The notes under the pieces: generated by a model | Told to the model about the DNA's origin: nothing | The model's input: the letters and a program-made list of their open reading frames with translations, nothing else | Databases searched by the model: none | Translations under genes and position numbers: made by a program | Shown here: piece by piece, positions 36,358-48,020 of the stretch | How positions within the stretch are numbered: position 1 is the first letter of the stretch | Layout of the letters: each line of letters opens with the position of its first letter | Origin: Benincasa hispida | Lineage: Eukaryota; Streptophyta; Magnoliopsida; Cucurbitales; Cucurbitaceae | Reading direction: 5' to 3' | Assembly: GCF_009727055.1 (NCBI RefSeq) | Contig: NC_052351.1 | Location: 59,713,390-59,777,389 of the forward strand | DNA: 64,000 nt

Positions 36358-37688
36358 TACACCTATCCAAGTAAAGAAATTAACAAGAATCATAAAAGCT
36401 TAGCATGCATCAGTTCACATATAACTCTTTTGTTAAATTTATAGGCATTTATCTTACGGGTGGTAAAATTACCAGTACATCCTCAATTAACTTTACATAA
36501 CATCATAGTCAAAACAGACTAATCAATCCAAAATAAACAGTCCAATCAGTCTAATTTAAACAGTCCAATCAGTCTAATTTAAATAGTTCAATCATTATCA
36601 TGCGGAAGAGGATGACTGATTCGAGGGCGAACTAGTAGAAAGACACTTACCTCAAATTACAAGTCCAAATATTTTTCTCCAGGCAAACAATCGATAATCA
36701 ACTAAAGAATGCGAAATAGAACCTACAACACAAAACCCAAATTTTTATCCAAACCAATATAGCCCAAATTTCATTCATCAATTCACACAAACAACTCCAA
36801 ACAACTTACTCAAAGCGAACTTGATCAACAATCACTCCAAAATTTCAATCTCCAAAATCTCCAGTAAAATAGATTTTAATTCCTATGAACAACACCTAAA
36901 TTCCTTCTAGGAACTCCAATTCCAACATTACATTAAAACCCAAAAGATTTTAGGCCAAGAACTTGATGGACATTCAAGAATTCCAAGAAAATCCACAATT
37001 TATAAATCCCCAAAGCACAACCCAAATAACCAATAAAAAGGTCCAATACATTGAATGCTTACCAAAATATCCAAAACATTACCTAAACTTGTTGCAATCA
37101 CCTCGAGAGCTACTGGATAGTTGCTTCGACACTCATCAAACTTCGAATCTATCATTCCAACACCAAGTTTAAGGCAACCATTAGACACATTCCAAATCCA
37201 TCAACCAAAATCTTGAAGAAAAAAACTGAAGGAAAACTCACTCAAAGCAGAGATTTAGATAGCTACAATTCTGGCAACGGTAACCCACGGGTGCGGCACT
37301 GAGGAGACGGTGACACGTGGTGGATGGTGGAGATCAATTAGTTGGCGTGCGCGAGCAGATCTAGAGTGCAGCTAGTTGAACGCGAACAGAGGGCAGCGGT
37401 TGGGTCGATCGAACGCAGCTAGTCAGCATTGGGTGGCGTGGACAAACTTCAATTGGCGGACTTGGTGTTCAGCTGAGCGAAGAGAGGAAAGGAGACCGGC
37501 CACGTTGAAGGTGAGACGAGAGAGGGAGATTGCGAGAGGTGAGGGGGAGGCAGTGCTGAAGCTTTAGGTTTCAATAACTTTTTTTTTTCTTTTTTCTTTC
37601 CTTTTAACTTTGTACTCACACACAAAATATATATATAAACATTCCTTAAATCCTAAACCCAATTGGGTTCTTAATTAAATATATATAT
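36358..37688 (-). repeat. chromovirus 3' LTR, segment 3
   Basis: It aligns with 43030-44690 of the right LTR (aagaaattaacaagaatcat against aagaagttaacaagaaccat), apart from the MITE present only in the right copy. It contains the ggagattgcgagaggtg word and ends with tatat, the target duplication of the solo LTR that follows. Confidence 0.85.
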
Positions 37689-39620
37689 TGATGACAGGCA
37701 GAAATGTACGTCATTATAAGTCTTTTATTTAGAATTATGAGGGTTGTTAAGTAGAATATACGGCGATTATACTAAGAAAACGAGTTTGCGTCGATCGACA
37801 TTAAGAATCTCGGCTAACCCACTTTTATGCGTTATTATGCGTTCAATTGTTTATTTTTGTAGCAAACGCAGAAATTGGTCGCATGCACGGAAGCCAGGCT
37901 ATCGCGAAGACGAACGCATGTGGTGATCGCATGCGTCAGTCGTATGGTGTGTTGCGGCTATCGAGTGAATGCGGTCATCGAAGGGAGATTGTAGCTACAG
38001 AATAATAACCATAAATGAAGGGCGATCGCAAGGTTTGTGGAATGCAAGCATGAATGCATACATGGGATCGTCAAAAAGATGATGTTGACATTTCACCTAC
38101 CACGCCGTGAGACAGTGTTCAGGATTCAGAGCAGGTCCATTAATGCAGTTGGCGATCAAGCTCTATAAATAGAAGCCTTAGAGCACAACTTCAGATCATC
38201 CAAGGTCCCCTGCCTGAAGGCTACCTTCGAGTGGATCCTTGTGATCCAGACCAAAGCGTGAGAAGATAGTCTTGAGAGTTCTTCGTCCCCTCAACCATTT
38301 CGAGTGATGACCAGAGCCTTCGTCGGAGTTAGATCTCGAGAGAGTCTGCTCCACCGCCCATCCATGGCACCACCGGCAGCCTTGACACACATCTGATGGA
38401 AGCAAGACATTGCTTCCATCTAGCACTCCATTTCTCTTCTATCCTTATATTGTATTACATTGTGGCTTAAGAGATTAATACATTTTGTGATCAATGCATT
38501 TCTATATTTTCCTTCAATTCCATCTCCATCTTCATTTACCTAGCATCCTTTACTTTCATTGCATCACTAAGTAAGACTGCTAGAGTATCACATACTTAAT
38601 CATGCGGCATAGACATATGAAGCATATAGCAAACCTCCGAGAGGTGTGCGTTGCGTGAGTGTTGTGAGAAAATCCTATTTGCTTAGTGTGAAGCTATAGC
38701 AATGCTTGTCTATAAGCGGACTAATGCTTGTCTATAAGTAGAATCAGCAACAACCAACTGCCCGGGAGGGTAAGTAGTTGATCGCATTAAGCAACGGAAG
38801 CAAGTGTTCACTAGAGATAGGAATAATCTTACATCAACCATGTTTTATGTGATTACCTTGTCTTATGAGTTCATCATTCATCATTTAGACATACTTGGGA
38901 GAGTAGTCTAAAAACCAAATCTAGACTCAAAAGAGCGGATTGGATCGCATAAGCAAGAGGGAAGACTTAGGAATAAGCTCTGTTTGCTATTACACAACGT
39001 ATGCACCCTATGGATAGGATATGAAAGTATGCGGGCACATCGCATGCGTCCAGAAGTAGGATATGATGGTATGCGGTCATCTTGTTTATGTGTGAGAGCA
39101 CGTGAACAGGAATAGAGACTTAGAAATAAGGCCTCTCGACACTATCGCATATGCATCGCATGCATCTTCGTCAAGTGTGTGTAGCATGATTGCATATCTT
39201 GCGTTGGCTGGGGTTACCCTTGCGGTCAAGCTTAGTATTGCGGTGAAGACATCCTCGCCATTTTATCTATTTTCCCATGCATTTTACTACGCTTTAACAG
39301 TTGTCGTGTCTTCATCTCTTATAGTCATACTTCCACTGCTTAATCTGTTAGTTAGGAGTAGGAGTAGTGCATAGCCCATAACCCTCAACATTCTTTTATT
39401 CTTCGCCGCAAACACATTACTTCATGACATTTAGCTACAAGTCCCTGAGTTCGACCTCAGATCACCCGAGAAACTTGTGATCTCGTTATACTTGGCGAGA
39501 GAGCAAGAAAACTTGTGATAGGAATGCATGGTCATTGCATACGAGATTAATGCATACTTTTCATTCCAACGTATGACCACCGATGCATGAGAACAAACGC
39601 ATAGCCTAAGACATGCATCA
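37689..39620 (+). mobile_element. Solo gypsy LTR (about 1.93 kb)
   Basis: It starts tgatgacaggcagaaatg, resembling the TGATAACGGGCAGAAATG start of the Athila-like LTRs, and ends gacatgcatca. TATAT flanks it on both sides (37684-37688 and 39621-39625). The downstream part shares the layout of the 12437 LTR (gagttcgacct, ttatacttggcg, gaaaacttg). No primer site or internal region follows. The right LTR of the host (about 44690) is the empty site. The right boundary is less certain because the TSD is a simple AT word beside a microsatellite. Confidence 0.72.
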
Positions 39621-39649
39621 TATATGCTTCCATTCTTTTATCACTATAT

Positions 39650-39659
39650 ACATACATGC

Positions 39660-39695
<36 letters not shown>

Positions 39696-39696
39696 C
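39650..39696. repeat. (CATA)n / (TA)n microsatellite
   Basis: Short cata and ta repeats lie at the solo LTR insertion site. The right LTR has a (TA)n run at about 44690-44711 in the same place. Confidence 0.9.
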
Positions 39697-40047
39697 CTCT
39701 TTAAATTCCAAATCTGATTTAAATTCCTTTAAGGGTATAAATCACCAAATTTCTTAAAATCTTTAATAAGCAAATAAAATAACCCAATTTTCTTCTCTAG
39801 CTTATTAATTCAGTTTTGGATCCAAACTCCTAAATTAAAAGGAAACAAAAATTTAAAGCCATAATTTCTCCTAAATAAATTAATTCAATTTTTTCTTAAA
39901 TTGAATTAGAATTCCAATTCTTTACAAATACCTTTTAAATTAATTATCTAGCCTCCCAAATTAGATCTTTAGCCTCAATTTAACAAAATAACATCCAGAT
40001 ATTTGAAGATAATTTAATGAAATTACATGAAAATTTAGAGTGTTACA
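39697..40047 (-). repeat. chromovirus 3' LTR, segment 4 (LTR start)
   Basis: It aligns with 44712-45067. On the minus strand the LTR begins TGTAACACTCTAAATTTTC at 40047, directly after the pol remnant and a degenerate polypurine tract. Confidence 0.85.
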
Positions 40048-40246
40048 TTCTTCGCTTCTTAAAAAACTTTCGTCCTCGAATGTTTTAATCTTGAAAAAGC
40101 TTTGGGTACTATGCTCTCATCTCGTCCTCTTGTTCCCATGCTGCTTCCTTGAACTGATGGTTTCGCCATAAAATTTTTATCAATGCTAAGTTCTTGTTGT
40201 GCAATGCTTTCACTTCCTTTGCCAGGATTTGAATAATTTACTTGAG
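40048..40246 (-). pseudogene. chromovirus pol C-terminus (chromodomain remnant)
   Basis: Minus-strand translation gives ILAKEVKALHNKNLALIKIL, then WRNHQFKEAAWEQEDEM, a stop, YPKLF, and the tail RGRKFF before the LTR. This is the C-terminal chromodomain segment typical of Tekay/Del chromoviruses (W-R-N-H, E-A-x-W-E and YP-x-LF landmarks). At least two in-frame stops are present. The rest of pol is absent upstream, where a solo copia LTR interrupts non-coding remnant sequence. Confidence 0.85.
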
Positions 40247-40384
40247 ACAATTTTATGTTACTTTTTAATCTTAAAACAATCGCAAATCACCAATTACCCC
40301 TCCTATGAACGAGCCTAAAAATCTCACTTAAATGAGGTTTTTGAAGTCCCCGGATTCTATAGAGCATTTGTCAAACCAGCATAC

Positions 40385-42498
40385 TGAAGGAACTTTTATA
40401 CAAGAGTACCTATGAGCGAAAGCGGATCTTTCCAATTCATTGCGACACAATTTCCACATATACATTTGAACATACAAATATGCATTGATAACGCTAAATT
40501 ATTGGCATGCTTAAAGGATAAAAAAACAAGAGACCGAGAGAACATACCAGTTGAAGACTTTTCTTCAGAACAAAACTCGTTCTCACATGAACTGATTTCT
40601 CTCGCTCTTGCTAGTCCAGCAAGTAATTGCCCAGCAACACCTCGATCGTCTACACGAACAGCTTCGCATGAACAACAGGCAACAGAGACGACACCACCAC
40701 TCAGAGCTCTTAATATTCTCGAAGTGAGAATCCAAATGGTGGGCTTTGATGGAATTGGTAAAGGGAAGGAGGAAAGACTATTGTGTACTAAGATCAAGCA
40801 AGTGGGAGAAAGGAAAGACTATCGTATAGTAGGGTGCTTGATCGTTTAGTGTGGGGTATACGATCGTGTAGTAAAAGCTAAGAAATCGTCTAGTTACGCT
40901 CAGGCGCTAAGCGATCGTCTATGAAATGGTAAGCGATCGTTTAGGAAAGCACGAGCGATCATTTAGGAAAGCGGAGTGTGCGATCATTTAGTAAGCGGGC
41001 GCTATCGTATAGGCTCTCAAACACTAAGCGATATAAGGTTTATCACACCGTGAGCGATTATGCGTCTCTCGTGCAAAATGAAAACAATTTTCATTTTATT
41101 CTTCAGTTACTAGAACTAAATTGAACTTCCCACTAACGCACGAATTCGGAGAAAACGGTGGCCAATTATCTCATAACCGTCCAATTAATAAAATAATAAA
41201 TATAATCATATTATAGTCATAACCTATAGTTTGATATCATATATCAACCATAGTGTTTTCTCCTCTACTTGATATAAATCATATTTATATCCAATTTCCT
41301 CCAAATTAATGTATCTCATACATTTAGTCAATCATATCATATATAATTAACTAGTTCAATTATATCATATATAATCGAACTCCCTCTTGTCAATTTGAAT
41401 ATTTCAAACTGACCCAAAAACTTATTCCCAACTTGTATCCAAGCTACCAAGGGGACCTTATGGACCTATGGCTCAAAACTCCAACGGTACGTGAATAGCT
41501 GACTAAACTCTTTAGCCACGAGATCCACCATCCGTTAACTGCCAGGAATTCCACTAAAGACCAACAGTTGAACTCTTCTTACCACAGATATATTTCTGTG
41601 TCCATCGAATATAACCAATCATGAGTACGATAACCATTTACAGATGCTCGTACAATTGGGCCAATTTACTATTTTGCCTCTATAGTTACATCTCACTCCT
41701 TAAGTACTACTGATCCCTCTAATGAACAATACAACATAATCCAACTATCTGTGAATACCTCTCGGGCCATGAGAAGGTGTGTGGCGCCACATCGTTCAAG
41801 CCCTGAAATCAGCCCTTAAGGGAGCTATCTATCTACTTGCCCCTGCTTCGTGGAATGAATGAATTTCATCTTGTGTAGCTGAGTTCCAAGCTCCCAAATC
41901 AGATGAATCCCCAAAGTGGTAGATTTGAGTCAGCGGCCTAGTCACTCATACCCATGCAAATCAAAGAACCGCCCTCAATGGCAGGAGTTCCCAACTCACT
42001 CAGATTGAGGTCATGTTACTTATGGTCATCCTAGTAAAGTGAAGTCTCTGTCATGAACAATGTTATATAACGAGACGTTAACACTTCGTAGTCAGGTCTT
42101 ATACAAACTCTTTTTATATGACGCCCCCGCTCGCATGTCCCCTGCATGAATGATCAGGATTAGATCATCTGTGACAAGTCACAACACTTGTAATTATTCC
42201 ACAAAGTAGGCCGCATCTATAGTGTTACCAGGATAAGGTTTCTCTCCTATATCCATATACTACAGACCATTTTGGTTATCACTTAAGACATGATCCACTT
42301 GTATGTCACCACATACATGCTTAAGTTACATGAAGACAACCAAAGATTTTATTTTATTGGTTTGTGGTAAAGCAAATAAAACATCCAAATAAGCAAAATC
42401 AAGAAGTGAACTAAATATCATATATTATACATCACAAGCGTTCGTACAAACTATTTACAAAATATAAGACACGAGACTTTAGGGCATCAACCCCAACA
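40385..42498 (-). mobile_element. Solo copia LTR (2114 bp)
   Basis: It starts tgaaggaac and ends ccccaaca, flanked by the perfect TSD CATAC (40380-40384 and 42499-42503). It belongs to the same LTR family as the copies at 5279 and 26659. A dense series of cgatcg-centred motifs lies at 40845-41035. No internal region is present. Confidence 0.92.
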
Positions 42499-42818
42499 CA
42501 TACATCACCATAACCTCATAATAATTGTAATCATTACTTGATGGCAGTCTCTATGATAAAGACGTTCATGATTTCATAAATCTGTATTGAAAATGTCTAC
42601 ACTCTATAGAGCAAGTCACCTTTGCCCATGCAAGAGAAAACATATCTCCCATGGTATCTCAAGTCCAGGATTCGAAATTCAGATTCGACACTTGATTGCC
42701 CTGACAATCCCCTGTAACCGAGATACACTATCATATTCAATTTCTAACAGTTGATACATAATCGCATGAATCTATCTTTCTTCCCTAATAAACAAAACCG
42801 ATGTGCTCCTTCTATGAG
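42499..42818 (-). other. chromovirus remnant, unresolved
   Basis: This lies between the solo copia LTR and the part that clearly matches the left LTR (from about 42819). The stretch from 42661 (aagtccaggattcgaaattc) resembles 49776-49835 in a kinase intron. It is either internal sequence or an LTR end of a different subfamily. No coding is seen. Confidence 0.4.
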
Positions 42819-45067
42819 GTACACAAAATCGAATCAGTCATAAACATAAACCTAGAAGAACATGCATCAGTCATAGTGTAACCCAAAGGTACATAAATCA
42901 GTCGTATGTGTGTCCTAAGGAAGCACACGTCAATCGTAGGCGTGTATCCTAAAGGTACACGATCAATCATAAATTTGCACATGTACAATCATAGTGTGGT
43001 CCGGAGGAGCACACAATCAGTCGTATGTGTACACGATAAAGAAGTTAACAAGAACCATAAAAACTTAGCATGCATCGGTTCACATATAACTCCTTTGTTA
43101 TATTTACAATCGTTTATCTTAGAGGTAAAATTACTAGTATGTCCTCAGTTAGCTTTACATACCATCACAGTCAAAACAATCCAATAAGTCTAAAATAAAT
43201 AGTCCAATTAGTCTAATTTAAACAGTCCAATCATTATCATGCACAGGGGGATGACTGGTTCGAAGGTAACCCAGTAAAAAGACACTTATTTCAAATTGCA
43301 AGTCCAAATATTGTTCTCCAAGCAAACAATCGGTAACCAACTAAAGAATGCGAAATAAAACCTACAACACAAAACATAAATTTTTAACCAAACCAATATA
43401 GCCCAAATTTCATTTGTCAATTCACACAAACAACTCCAAATAACTTACTCAAAGCAAAACTTGATTAACAATCACTCCAAAATTCCAATCTCCAAAATTT
43501 CCACTAAAGCAGATTTTAATCCCAATAGACAATACCTAAATTCCTTCCAAAATCTCCAATTCCAACCTTAAAATAAAACCCAAAAGATTTTAGGCCAAGA
43601 ACTTGATGGGCATTCAAGAATTTCAAGAAAATCTACCATTTATAAGTAAATCCTCAAAGAACAACTCAAATAACCAACAAAAAGGTCCAACACCTTGAAT
43701 GCTTACCAAAATATCCAAAACATTACCCGAACTTGTTATAATCATCTCGATAGCTACTGGATAGTTGCTTCGACACTCATCAAACTTCAAATCTCTCATC
43801 CCAACACCAAGTTTAAGGTAACTATTAGACACATTCTAAATTCATCAACCAAAATCTTAAAAAAGAAAAAAACCAAGGAAAACTCACCCAAAACATAGAT
43901 TTAAATAGCTCTGATTCACGTGACAACAGCCCACGATGATGGCGTTAAGAAGACGGGATGCGTGGTTTGATGGTGGAGGTCGACTAGTTGCCATGCACGA
44001 GCAGATCTGGAGTGCGGCTGTTTGAGCGCGAACAGAGGGCAGCGGTTGGGTCGATTGGACGCAGCAGGTCAGCATTGGGTGGCGCAGACAAACTCCGATT
44101 CGCGAACTTGACGTTCAACTGAGCGAAGAGAGGATGGGAGACCGGTCATGCTAAAGGTGAGATGAGAGAGGGAGATTGCGAGAGGTGGGGGAGGGGGTGC
44201 TGAAGCTTTAAGAGGTGATGGGGGCAAAGAGTTGGTTATTATAATTGAGTTATAATAGTTTGTGTTTGGAGTGTAGATAATTTTAGTTTGGATTATAAAA
44301 CTATGTGTTTGAAGTGTAAACTATTTTAATTTGAGAAGGAAATAATAAGCACCGTAACAAAGAATAAAAAAATTATGAACGAAAAATAGTATAAACTGTA
44401 ACAAATAGTAAATACCGTAGAAAACGGAGAATTTTAAAATAATGTTTATTGTAGCTAATTGGGAGTTTTGAAATAATATTTACTGTAGCAAAATATGGTT
44501 ATTTGAAATAATATTTACTGTAGCAAAATATGGTTATTATAGTTTTAGGATAGTCCTTGCCCCAAACACCTCTTAGGTTTCAATAACTATTTTTTTTTAC
44601 TTTTTTCTTTCCTTTTAACTTTGAACTCACACACAAAATATACATATAAACATTCCTTAAATCCTAAACCCAATTGGGTTCTTAATTAAATATATATATA
44701 TATATATATATTTCGATTTTAAATTCCAAATCCAATTTAAATTCCTTTAAGGATATAAATCTCCAAATTTCTTAAAATCTTTAATCCTTAAGCAAATAAA
44801 ATACCCAATTTCCTTCTCCTAACTCATTAATTCAGTTTTGGATTCAAACTCCTAAATCAAAACGAAACAAAAATTTAAAACCATAATTTCTTCCAAATAA
44901 ATTAATTCTTTTTTTCTTTAAATTGAATTAGAATTCTAATTCTTTACAAATACCTTTTAAATGAATTATCTTGTCTCTCAAATTAAATCTTTAATCTCAA
45001 TTTATTAAAATAAGGTCCAGATATTTGAAGATAATTTAATGAAATTACATGAAAATTTGGAGTGACA
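42819..45067 (-). repeat. chromovirus 5' LTR, left-truncated
   Basis: It aligns with the four left-LTR segments in order and contains the empty sites of all three left-LTR insertions (gaaca at 42858, tacac at 43030 and the TA run near 44690). It ends ggagtgaca before the TSD CGCAC. It carries one private insertion, the MITE at 44211-44572. Confidence 0.82.
44211..44572. mobile_element. Tourist-like MITE (362 bp)
   Basis: It is flanked by TTA (44208-44210 and 44573-44575). The ends are inverted (gaggtgatggggcaaag-like against the complement of ttgccccaaacacctc). Repeated tattgtagcaaaatatgg-like words lie inside. The left LTR has the uninterrupted site gctttaggtttc at 37560, which proves the insertion. 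The TTA target and termini fit PIF/Harbinger-derived MITEs (inference). There is no coding. Confidence 0.85.
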
Positions 45068-45072
45068 CGCAC

Positions 45073-46289
45073 AGCCCCTGTGAAGTCACCCGACGTACAC
45101 CTGCATCCCCGGGGCGCCAGCACCCCTTCGTCTGCGTGTGCCAACAACCCCAGCACCCTCTGCCCAGCGTCTGTACGTGACAGCAGCCCCAACATCCCTA
45201 CTTGTGCATGTCTGTCCACTCAGCCACAATGCTTAACACCTAAATTTGCCTTATTTTGGGTTAGTAAGAGTAGTTTAGGGCCAATGAGGTATTTTAAGAA
45301 TATTTTAGCCTAAATTAAATAAATTTGAACTTTAGTCTAATTTTAGAATAAACCAAAGGACCAGGAGAAGTTGGGAAAGGTTTGAAAAAAGAAGAATCAT
45401 CGCTAACTATATGTGAGTCACCCTTCCTAAAAGAAAATCTTGTTTAGCAAAGTTTTAAAAAAAAAAAAAAAATTGTTTGTGAAATCATGCTTTGAGTTAT
45501 TGGTGTAAATGTATCTCTGGTTTGATTATTCATGCGATGTTTCTTAAAATTATGGTTTGAGAAAGAAGTTTTCAAATCATTAGATCTAGTATCAAGATGA
45601 GATACTTGAGTTCTGTGTGCATGTATGACAACGACTATGTGTAAGTGGTTCCGCATAAGCAAAGACTGAGAGTGTTGAGACTAGTCCCACCTCAGTGCCT
45701 GGGTGTGTTGGATGGTCTACCCTAAGAAATTTTGGGTACAGGTTTAATGATTGATTTATCATGTGTACTCATGTATTTTAATAAGTTTCATAGATGCTTT
45801 GTTTTAAGAGATTTATCATGCATTATTAAAGTTTTCAAAATGTGTAAAACAAAAAGGCTGTTTTATGAAATGTTACTTACTAGGCTCCCCAGCTTACGTT
45901 TTCCAAATATTTTGTTCTCTCCCCCTCCAGGTAGCAAAAAGGAAAGAGTTCCAAAGTTTTGCCAAAGATCAAGGTCTGCCATACCACAGCCATATTTCAG
46001 AAGTTAAAATCCGCTATGTATAAATCCCCTTAATTTAGGATTTAAAGGGATTGTAGGATAAGTTGGTGATTCTTGTAAATAAGGATTATACATACATTAT
46101 CATGTAGTAATAAAATAAATAGTGTAAATATAATTTTACCTTAGCTTAAAAGTAAGGTTACTTTTGTTTATGATTAATAGTTAGAGAGAAATGAGTTTAA
46201 GCGGGCAGTAGATATCACAAAATGATGGTATCTACTGTGTTCATGCCTCTTTCTAAGTGAAAGAGATAAGCTCGAGAGAGGGTGTGACA
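45073..46289 (+). mobile_element. Outer chromovirus-like LTR, right piece
   Basis: It continues 7765 after the CGCAC duplication. It holds the cttactaggctccccagcttacg region, similar to the transcribed part of Tekay-type LTRs, the ccccctccaggtagc word, and an end reading agggtgtgaca. No primer binding site follows, so this is a 3' LTR or a solo LTR; its left end is outside the window. The GC-rich start at 45073-45230 and a poly-A run at 45457-45471 show no gene. Confidence 0.6.
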
Positions 46290-47205
46290 CTTCTTACACC
46301 TATATTTTGCTCTTTGATCTTTGAGTACACCATATCACATTACAAAATTTGGGCAAGTGTTATTTTCAAACTTGGTCATGGTAAAAAGTATGGATTTAGA
46401 TAAAAAAAAAAATTTGACCATTAGGAAAAAGGTAAAGTGAGTATTAGTGACCAATCTGTTATTAAAAACTTTAATTAATAAAGATTTTAATGAGATTTCA
46501 TACTTAAACTTAAAAAATACTAAGTTAAGTGTAAATATTTTTATAAATTTTTTATTTATAAGAATTTCCCAAATACTACCTAATATTTAATGGGAGACTT
46601 GCATTTAAAGAATCAAAAGAGACTTAAAATACATCATTCAAAAAGTAGGATAGAAGTCTATGTGAGAGCAAATATGGAGATTCAAGTTAATTGTTGTGCA
46701 CGTGCATCTCACGTTTGACCATATATTTCGACATTGTTTTTGTTTATTTTTCAAAATCGATCTATTATTTTGGCTATTTATAAGATTCATGTACAAAGAT
46801 ATAGATATTACTTATTTTTAGTTCAACAAATATGGAATAGAGGATAAAAATTTCAAGCCCTTCGACAAAAAATTAGGTTTAATAATATACGTTAGTCCCA
46901 AATAAGTCCATAATTATATTTAGACTTTAACACTCTCCAAATCATTATTAATTGAGGAGTAAATGACATTTAAGGACTAGAGATGATACCATGTTAAAGT
47001 ACTCATCACTTGGAAAGTTAAACTAATAGTTAGTAGATTTAATTATATTTATACTTTACAACATCCACAATGGGACCATTGAATAATTTTCAAGGAGTAT
47101 GGTGAGTACCTTATCCATAATTTTTTTTGAATTAGCAATATAGATGTGAATTGAGACTTAATATCATAAATCTTCTCCTCTTGCCAAAAATAAGCATATT
47201 AATTA
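46290..47205. other. AT-rich intergenic DNA
   Basis: This is the sequence between the retrotransposon pile and a hAT-like MITE. I see no reading frame, RNA gene or recognisable element. Confidence 0.6.
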
Positions 47206-47730
47206 GGGGTGTACATAAAAACACCTAAAACTGATCCGACCTATCAAAATCGACCGAATTAAGGTCGGTTGGTCGGGACTAGGGGTCGGTTGTTTGGTTT
47301 TTGGTTTTCCTTAAAAAAAAAAATGAAAACCAATCAACATATATATATATAATTTTTTTTTTTAAAAAAAAAAACAAGTATAAAAGCAAGCCCATTACTA
47401 CCAACTCAAGCCCAAGCCTACTATTTTAGTATTGATTTATTATTATGTTTTATATTGCCTAATTTTCAAACCATTACATGATTTATTTAAATTTTTTCAT
47501 AAAAAATGATTGATTTAAAATTTAAAAAGTTGCTAATTTTATTAACCTAACAATAACACATTATTAATTCATCTTTCCTTTTTGATAACCTTGGCTCCTC
47601 TTTAAAAAAAAAAAAACAAAAAAAAAAACCGACCCGACCGATGTACGGGCAAATTTCACACTCTTTTTTTGTTGATTTTCGGTGCCAGATTTCTTCCAAA
47701 ACCGACACCGACCGACCGTTGTACACCCCT
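47206..47730. mobile_element. hAT-like non-autonomous element (525 bp)
   Basis: The ends are ggggtgtaca and, inverted, aggggtgtaca. Subterminal gaccgacc-type words recur in both arms (ggtcggttggtcggg on the left, accgaccgaccgttg on the right). Such taggggtgtac termini are common in plant hAT MITEs. The flanks share aatta, but no clean 8-bp duplication is visible. The interior has T- and A-runs and no transposase. Confidence 0.6.
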
Positions 47731-47919
47731 AAATTATCAATAGTAATTGGTAACTACTATCTCTCTAGAAGTCAAAGGTTCAAATCTCACTTGCCCACAT
47801 TTATTTTAAACATATGTTATTATCTTCTAATTGACATGGTGGGGCATTGTTCCGGTTTCTAATAACTTTCAAGCTTGAAATATTAATTAAACTTGAACTC
47901 AATAACATCAATTTTGGCT

Positions 47920-48020
47920 AAAATGAGCTTAACTCAGTAATAATTGCCACGATCTTTCATCCTAGAGGTGGAAGATTCGATCCTCCATCCCTACAATTGT
48001 TTTATTAAAAAAAAAAAATC
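47920..48020 (+). mobile_element. SINE-like tRNA-related fragment
   Basis: gagcttaactcagtaat resembles a Pol III A box, and agattcgatcctcc resembles a B box about 45 bp further on. A run of 12 A follows at about 48008. The length and order fit a short tRNA-derived SINE, but the target duplication is not clear. Confidence 0.35.

Larger units (their letters stand above)
7766..45067 (-). mobile_element. Tekay/Del-like chromovirus (Ty3/gypsy), heavily nested and deleted
   Basis: The element is flanked by the perfect 5-bp TSD CGCAC (7761-7765 and 45068-45072), starts tgtaacgactcgacc and ends gtgaca. On the minus strand the remaining pol end encodes a chromodomain C-terminus (about 40246-40080), followed by a degenerate polypurine tract and the 3' LTR starting TGTAACAC at 40047. 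Gag, protease, RT, RNase H and most of integrase are deleted. The left (3') LTR is 2756 bp after removing three nested insertions. The right (5') LTR is shorter, and its left end differs. Confidence 0.8.

Noticed and set aside
40412..40849. 145-codon frame and its opposite-strand partner
   Set aside because: Both lie entirely within a TSD-flanked solo copia LTR and have no known domain.
45062..45313. 83-codon frame in a GC-richer stretch
   Set aside because: It starts across the junction of two elements, within LTR sequence, and has no recognisable motif.
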